Origin: Actinernus sp. WN-2022
Lineage: Eukaryota; Cnidaria; Anthozoa; Actiniaria; Actinernidae
Direction: 5' to 3'
Length of the DNA stretch: 64,000 bases
Assembly: GCA_030867875.1 (NCBI GenBank)
Contig: JAOWCC010000577.1
Span: 148,296,344-148,360,343, forward strand
Part shown: positions 60,401 to 64,000 of the stretch, one piece after another
How positions within the stretch are numbered: the stretch's first letter is position 1
Layout: each line of letters opens with the position of its first letter
Program-made: the position numbers and the translations under genes
Notes under the pieces: generated by a model
What the model saw: only the letters and a program-made list of their open reading frames with translations
Databases searched by the model: none
Told to the model about the DNA's origin: nothing

Positions 60401-63144
60401 CAAAGGACTGCCTACTTTTGTCGTTTAGGATAAGAGGAAATCACTTTTGCTTTAAGCTAACACAAGCTCCCTGATAATAAGTAGATAAAAGGTTCCTTAT
60501 AAAAAAGATAAACAAACAAACGTTTTCCCCGGCAGGACGATAATGGGAACGGAAGGGATTATGTTTGTTCTACATATTAATTAGTTTGGATAGGAGTTAC
60601 TAAATCTAATTGAATAGAAAGTAAGCAATCCATTTTCATGTTCTTAGGGCTAAAGTTCTCCTAATTATTATTATTATAACCAAAATAATCGGTGAGGCTG
60701 TTTCCAAAGATCAACTCATGTTATCCTTACACCTATTCATGTTTAAAAAACATTTGGGAGTGATATTATCAACACTCTTGTGAGATTTCCCGAGATACAT
60801 TCCTTCTCTAGGCTGAACTATATAATTAGCACGCTTAAGTTATTCGATCATTACGTGAGAAAACATGTGTTTGCTCACAAGCCGACTGACGACAGGAATG
60901 ACCAAAATGGTTATATATGTTTTTTGTTTTTTTATCGCGTAGCACATTGTTAAAACATACAGTTCTTCTGGTAGGTTTTTTGGCCTTGACTTTATATTGT
61001 TGTTAATATTTAATGATCAGGTGTCGCTAATCATCAGAGGCTCTGCACTCTTGAAGATGGAATGTGTCACACGTGGAGTAGTAGTAGTGAAGAGGATGGG
61101 TTCATGTGGAGTTTGGGAAATGGAACGGAGCTACAGCTCAAGGATCACACGATCGGGAGTCAGACAGGTAAACAGCATCCCACATGAATCAGTAGTGTAG
61201 CGAGCATACAGGCAGGCTAGGCAAATGCCTATATCAAAATGTAGGAAATACCGAGAAGCTAGATTTTCATTTTTTTTGGGACACCCCGTTATTAGTGACT
61301 TGCGCTCGCAAGTCTTGCCTCGCCTCTAAATGTTCGATCTGGCTACGGCCCTGCATCCTGGGTTCCATATGTTAAAGTTTTGCCCTTTGTTGGTAAATAA
61401 CGTTTAAAACGAGTTTGGCGATCGAGACGGCAAACGCTATTTACCAACAAACGGCAAAACATTTAATCTGTGTTATGACGAATTTTAGAGCGGTAAAGGG
61501 GCTGTGTCACGGTAAGACTTTACATTCGTTTTTCCGGGCCAGAAAGAGCTATTTCCACCGATTTTGATATGAACTAACGAACCTCTCGGCCATGTGGGAT
61601 GCTTAAAATGAAAGCAAATATGCAAAAATGACTAACAAACAGTGTATATAAACAGTCTCCAGGGAAAATATTGAAAATCCTTTCAATCAAGCATTGAGGG
61701 AGGGAAGTTTAACTGTTTGTATCCAATGAACAACCACTAAACGAGCGATTACTCGATAAATGCGCAGTACCATGACATAGCCCCTTTACACAATCATGAT
61801 GTAGAAAGGTATGTTTGATAGTCACAACTCAGTATTGGCTTGGGTTCTCTTGACATAGCCCCTTTACACAATCATGATGTAGAAAGGTATGTTTGATAGT
61901 CACAACTCAGTATTGGCTTGGGTTCTCTTCTTAGGTCATCTTCTTTACATGGAATCTACGCATTCAGCTCCCAACTCTCACGCTCGCCTCAAAAGCATCG
62001 GCCTGCCTTCCTCGTGGGAGAGCTGCCTAGCAGTGTGGTATCACATTAGCGAGGGTTCAGCAGCAAAGATAACTGTCTCGGCCCTCATTTATGATGAGGA
62101 ACTCCAGGCCATTCGGCCAGACGCCTTAAGCGATGCCGAGGAGGGTGGGCACGGGTTGTGGACAGAGCAACAAATTGTACTTCCAGCTGACACTAATTAC
62201 CAGGTAATATTCTTCACATCTCAGTAATGTAGACAATTTAGAACTCGTAAGACTGAAATATATGGAAGACTGCTGGGGCTTAGGGTACTAAGTAGCCCTC
62301 CCTTGTACTTCCTCTACTCGTAGGTGTACTTAATTGGCTGAGTTGCTACATTAAACAGAACCATGACCTGGGTGCACTTATTACGTGATAAAAGGACACA
62401 TTTTGAAAGACTAGCACAGAAACCGGCGACCGCTAGTAAAATCGCAGCTGATTGTAAGGCGCGCCTTCCAAAATAGTTACATTAAGTATAGAGCGGATTT
62501 CACACGAGTGTCGAACGACCAAACGCATGCACATTACCCACAACCAGCCAATCATAGTAGCGAGTGATCACAAGTAACTCATAAATGGCTTCCCTGTAAG
62601 CCAATGACAAACCAAAGCAAAACCAAAACCAATTTTCGTTTGGTTTTAGTTTGGAATCTGATTGGTTGGTTTATTTTCTCAACCAATAGGAGAGCTTAGT
62701 AAACACAAAACACAAACACTTCCGACAGTCATGTGAAAACTGCTCTATACCACATAAGTGAACAGTGCTTTTCGCGCGCTCTGATTGGCTACTCAAACTC
62801 GGTGTATCCTGTATTCACTGTTTTCGATCTCGCGCGTGAAGAATTTACTTGTTAATGGATTTTTGAACTTTTGGAACTAATTGACGCTGGTTATTTCACT
62901 TGTGTGGTATATATCCAGCACTAGTCACCTCCACTTCGGAGAATAATGATTAACTGAATAACTATGGAGAGCGCTGAGGTTTGCCGCATACTAAACGGAT
63001 CACAATTTCTAAACTATCCATCCCTAAGGAACTGATCAGTATTTCGTATTTTCCAGCTTATCATCGATGGTATGGTTAACGGAGGAGGACGAAGCTGGAT
63101 CGCCTTGGACGATATTCAGTTTAAGCCAAAGAAATTCTGCACAG
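48410..63144 (+). CDS. Secreted FN2 / Trp-Cys-repeat / MAM domain protein (3' end beyond window)
   Basis: This is a predicted extracellular modular protein of unknown specific role. Exons are 48410-48488, 55865-56062, 56948-57238, 59815-60072, 61021-61167, 61935-62203 and 63057-63144, all GT-AG with joining phases. Most boundaries are class 1, as is usual for shuffled extracellular modules. Order: signal peptide (about residues 1-25), fibronectin type II domain (about 28-85), three W-x3-C repeats resembling dermatopontin-type modules, then one MAM domain. FN2 and MAM modules generally mediate matrix or cell-surface binding. The final donor at 63145 shows that the gene continues. Assignment of the first exon rests on signal-peptide character and a matching phase across a 7.4 kb intron, so it is less certain than the rest. 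Confidence 0.8.
48489..50790. other. First part of the long first intron of the FN2/MAM gene
   Basis: No exon was recognised. Frames at 48682-48888, 49707-49940 and 50132-50374 lack family motifs. CAGACGTTCAGCCCG occurs twice near 49453-49510. Confidence 0.35.
50801..50819 (+). repeat. GTCT microsatellite
   Basis: A short GTCTGTCTGTCTGTCTGTCT-type run. Confidence 0.8.
51017..51137. repeat. Foldback element
   Basis: ATAGAGGGAATCGGCTAA is mirrored by TTAGCCGATTCCCTCTAT, with GTTGCTACC/GGTAGCAAC continuing the stem. Confidence 0.75.
51396..51713. mobile_element. MITE family F-related copy
   Basis: ACCAGGAGCGCCATCT with ATGTTCCCAGATCA on the left is mirrored by TGATCTGGGAATGTG-type and GGACGTTCCTGGTGTCAC sequence on the right. 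The interior is shared, inverted, with 56449-56702. Confidence 0.65.
52882..52999. repeat. Foldback MITE (CCGGGTTGTTCAAAGCCC)
   Basis: CCGGGTTGTTCAAAGCCCGA and TTAGTGCTAAT are mirrored by ATTAACACTAA and TCGGGCTTTGAACAACCCGG. It has the same terminal style as 36056-36183. Confidence 0.78.
53276..53364 (+). other. Possible coding exon, family unknown (weak)
   Basis: ATG starts a Lys/Ala/Glu-rich frame MADGKRTTAEEARKKAKKTD ending EWKSAKAIR, followed by GTAACT. It looks protein-like, but no partner exon was found; it may be a decayed element gene. Confidence 0.25.
53652..54190. mobile_element. GC-rich inverted-repeat element
   Basis: ATGCGGGTATCAGCGGCCAT and CCCGAGGGGGCGGCCCC are mirrored by GGGGCCGCCCCCTCGGG and ATGGCCGCTGATACCCGCAT. 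The arms are about 45 bp and markedly GC-rich against AT-rich surroundings. Confidence 0.78.
54798..54895 (+). mobile_element. SINE-related fragment nested in the LINE
   Basis: CCAACACACTAAATTCGAAT through TTTCAGGTCCCGTTA matches 28072-28156. It separates the LINE YADD region from its thumb region. Confidence 0.6.
55006..55211. mobile_element. 206 bp MITE inserted in the LINE, 9 bp target duplication
   Basis: TAGCCTGCGAAACAGGC on the left and GCCTGTTCTGCAGGCTA on the right are inverted ends. ACGTATATC flanks both sides (54997-55005 and 55212-55220). Removing it rejoins RT motifs B and C in the LINE. Confidence 0.8.
55700..55815. repeat. Foldback element
   Basis: GAACAGCCTATCAAGGGAGG-type sequence and TAGGGAGG are mirrored by CCTCCCCACCCCTTGAGAG and GCCTGTTC. 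It ends about 50 bases before the FN2 exon. Confidence 0.55.
55865..56062 (+). CDS. Fibronectin type II domain exon
   Basis: The residues include CCVFPFWYQDTLHYSC then VSWCATTANYDDD and a closing Cys, the classical FN2 pattern C-x-F-P-F ... W-C-A-T-T-x-N-Y-D. The exon enters and leaves in phase 1. The frame runs open past the chosen GTGGAG donor, so the exact 3' boundary is inferred from phase. Confidence 0.85.
56449..56702. mobile_element. MITE family F-related copy, one end
   Basis: TGTTACCAGGAGCACCATCT and GCATTCCCAGATCAGCTATT match 51396-51713 in the opposite orientation; only one terminus is clear. Confidence 0.6.
56711..56781. mobile_element. Half copy of long hairpin family D
   Basis: AGCCTGGCAAAAACAAAGGA, TTGAATCCAAGATGGCCACC and AGGTGAAAGGAGTGAAT equal one arm of 57994-58163. 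Confidence 0.72.
56948..57238 (+). CDS. Trp/Cys-repeat exon (dermatopontin-like)
   Basis: After GKCSHFPSG the exon holds HRWSLQCPSSQAITSF followed about 13 residues later by VKCC, and then a second start TKWEAQC near its end. The pattern W-x3-C-P ... K-C-C resembles dermatopontin-type repeats, but this is a weak family match. The donor at 57239 lies about 10 bases before an inverted-repeat element. Confidence 0.75.
57249..57812. mobile_element. MITE family E, interrupted by another element
   Basis: GTTTACAGTGCGACCACTGT on the left is mirrored by GGTTACAGTAGTCGCG on the right. The sequence resumes at GGCCACTTAGACAACAAGAA after the insertion at 57283-57725. Confidence 0.75.
57283..57725. mobile_element. 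443 bp element with long inverted repeats and 9 bp target duplication
   Basis: TAACCTGAGTATCAGTCCCT on the left is mirrored by AGGGACTGATACTCAGGTTA on the right; the arms extend about 105-110 bp. GGGCCACTT flanks both sides (57274-57282 and 57726-57734). Long arms plus 9 bp duplication suggest a Mutator-like MITE. Confidence 0.8.
57994..58163. mobile_element. Long hairpin element (family D), complete
   Basis: ATTCACTCTTTTCACCTGGT at the left and ACCAGGTGAAAAGAGTGAAT at the right pair, and pairing continues almost to the centre (GGTTAGCCTCG/CGAGGCTAACC). Nearly the whole 170 bp is one palindrome. Confidence 0.88.
58675..59043 (-). mobile_element. tRNA-derived SINE (family 2), long copy
   Basis: The head at 59043-58970 reads GCCTCACTGGTTAGCTCAGT and GGGGTTCGAATCCC. 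The body has GGGACGTATAAGTCGTTGGC and GAAAGAACCTGTTGTGTT; the 3' end contains TTCATTTATATAGCACA-type sequence, usual in such tails. Confidence 0.8.
59330..59800. other. Intron stretch with local inverted repeat
   Basis: GTTCAACTCGATATCTC near 59366 is mirrored by GATATCGAGTTGAAC near 59414. CCCGGTTGTTCGAAGC at 59505 resembles the end of the foldback MITEs. Otherwise unassigned. Confidence 0.4.
59815..60072 (+). CDS. Trp/Cys-repeat exon, second
   Basis: It completes the repeat begun in the previous exon (LDGIKCS) and adds TRWKTECPKEHLITALYSDN closing with IKKIKCC-type residues (VKKIKCC). Entry and exit are phase 1 and the donor is a consensus GTAAGT. Its similarity to 56948-57238 suggests module duplication. 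Confidence 0.78.
60073..61020. other. FN2/MAM gene intron, unassigned
   Basis: A GGGAGAGG-type purine run occurs at 60130-60175. No exon was recognised. Confidence 0.35.
61021..61167 (+). CDS. MAM domain exon 1
   Basis: It encodes CTLEDGMCHTWSSSSEEDGF and LKDHTIGSQTG. C-x-[FL]-E-x-G-x-C-x-W followed by D-H-T is the MAM signature. MAM domains are about 160-residue adhesion or oligomerisation modules of extracellular proteins. Confidence 0.82.
61773..61928 (+). repeat. Perfect 78 bp tandem duplication before a MAM exon
   Basis: TGACATAGCCCCTTTACACA through TTGGCTTGGGTTCTCT occurs at 61773-61850 and again at 61851-61928 with no difference seen. The second copy ends 6 bases before the splice acceptor AG of exon 61935-62203. 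Confidence 0.92.
61935..62203 (+). CDS. MAM domain exon 2
   Basis: It encodes GHLLYMESTHSAP, then CLAVWYHISEGSAAKITVSA and GLWTEQQIVLPADTNYQ, the central strands of a MAM fold. It ends in phase 0. A 78 bp direct duplication lies just before its acceptor. Confidence 0.87.
62489..62747. mobile_element. MITE family A, copy 4 (reversed interior)
   Basis: TAGAGCGGATTTCACACGAG on the left and CATGTGAAAACTGCTCTA on the right. The interior is the reverse complement of the other three copies. Confidence 0.8.
62748..62909. mobile_element. MITE family B, copy 2
   Basis: TACCACATAAGTGAA and TTCACTTGTGTGGTA termini with TA on both sides. The interior GTGCTTTTCGCGCGCTCTGA matches copy 1. It directly abuts family A. 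Confidence 0.8.
63057..63144 (+). CDS. MAM domain exon 3
   Basis: It encodes LIIDGMVNGGGRSWIALDDI and QFKPKKFCTG. The I-A-[LI]-D-D-I-x-F plus closing Cys completes the MAM domain. Donor GTCTGT leaves phase 1, so further exons lie beyond the window. Confidence 0.88.
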
Positions 63145-63317
63145 GTCTGTCTAAATTTCTTATTTTATTACGAAATTAAAACTTCTGGACATGGCAGACT
63201 TATTGAAACATTTAATCCACCATGCTCCCATCTCACGACTCTATCAGTTAGTATTCAGGGAATGATAGTCGTTGTTAAATGTTAATATTTTAAAAATGTT
63301 TTGTTTTTCCTCTGACG

Positions 63318-63398
63318 AATGAAGCTGATTAGGCCTCTAGCAAGATATGCTAATGTTCCGAGACTCATTCCACACACACTCCTTACTACATTCATATA
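63318..63398 (-). mobile_element. SINE family 1 3' fragment with one 66 bp-type unit
   Basis: GACGAATGAAGCTGATTAGG and GCTAATGTTCCGAGACTCAT match the start of the minisatellite-bearing SINE at 21423, but with a single unit. Confidence 0.75.
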
Positions 63399-63540
63399 GA
63401 GTAGATTTCGTATGAGTGGGATAAACTACGGTACCTGACTACGGTACGGTACGGTTACTGTACGGCATGTCGTGGCATTGAAATGGTTTCCCTATCGTTT
63501 TTGTCCTGCTGATCCAATCAAATTGCAGTTAGTTAACTTA
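63397..63540. mobile_element. MITE family C, truncated copy 3
   Basis: TAGAGTAGATTTCGTATGAG and TTTTTGTCCTGCTGATCC are present; the right terminus is missing. It abuts the SINE fragment. Confidence 0.75.
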
Positions 63541-63725
63541 CCTCTAGAATTTGTTTAGTCATATATCCTGGTATTATTGTTGTTTGTAATATAAATCACG
63601 GGAGCATTCTCAGACCGCGTGATTTCATTGACTGAACGACTTGAGCGCAGCGACTTGATCTTCCTATAAATGCACGCTCGCGTTTATATTATAAAACAAA
63701 TGGACCCTTTGCACGTTACGTCATA

Positions 63726-63802
63726 GCCGCCATGTTGGTGTACAGTTAACAATAGATTCTTCTTTAGCTTCTTTTGTTCTGTACACCAACATGGCCGCCA
63801 TG
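63726..63802. repeat. Hairpin related to MITE family F interior
   Basis: GCCGCCATGTTGGTGTACAG is mirrored by CTGTACACCAACATGGCCGC. The loop ACAATAGATTCTTC-x4-GCTTCTTTTGTT also occurs at 29252-29285. Confidence 0.7.
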
Positions 63803-64000
63803 CCCTTTGTCATTTGAATCTCTGGAGATTGAGTGCAAACCATCTGTAGAAGATGGTTTTCCTATGCGCTTTCGATCGAGGTGTTGTGAAGCTATGAATG
63901 CTGTCACGTTCGGCTCGTGCCTCCACAGCTTTCCAAGACCTCGAGCGTACATCCCAGACTTTTGTATAATTCTGGGTTCCTACTTCCGGTTACATTAAGA
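63803..64000. other. Right edge, intron of the FN2/MAM gene
   Basis: Overlapping open frames on both strands show no family signature. The next exon was not recognised before the window end. Confidence 0.35.

Overview
The window is intron-rich, AT-rich animal nuclear DNA, most likely from an anthozoan cnidarian such as a stony coral or sea anemone. This rests on the metazoan-type fused Glu/Pro-tRNA synthetase, the spliced secreted FN2/MAM gene, and the density of short inverted-repeat elements, tRNA-derived SINEs and LINE fragments. The species cannot be fixed from the sequence alone. No operon, CRISPR array, phage or other prokaryotic structure is present. Most long open frames are by-products of tandem repeats.

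Layout. 1-6695 is repeat-dominated: a PIF/Harbinger-like element with a broken MADF-type gene (880-1678), a 5'-truncated LINE (2146-3373, minus) and a 2.2 kb element flanked by TTAA (4073-6282). 6696-44458 (plus) is the main gene, EPRS. I recognise 31 exons whose phases join at every junction, from the end of the N-terminal GST-like region through the GluRS core, two WHEP domains and the complete ProRS to a stop codon. The first exons were not found. One exon (9023-9193) lacks a single base and is out of frame as given. 44459-48409 is intergenic and repeat-bearing. 48410-63144 (plus) is a second gene, running off the right edge: a signal-peptide exon, a fibronectin type II exon, two Trp/Cys-repeat exons and a MAM domain over three exons.

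Repeats explain most of the rest. EPRS intron 11 holds four 258 bp direct units, each with a tRNA-Thr-like sequence, plus a fifth inverted copy. Intron 12 holds a SINE whose 3' part has expanded into about 27 copies of a 66 bp unit. Both periods are multiples of three, which creates long spurious open frames. Elsewhere there are many MITE-like inverted-repeat elements, several nested or abutting at TA dinucleotides.

The two genes are functionally unrelated: one is cytosolic translation machinery, the other a predicted extracellular modular protein. I found no new biochemical system. The most interesting material is repeat biology, the frameshifted synthetase exon and the domain layout of the second gene.
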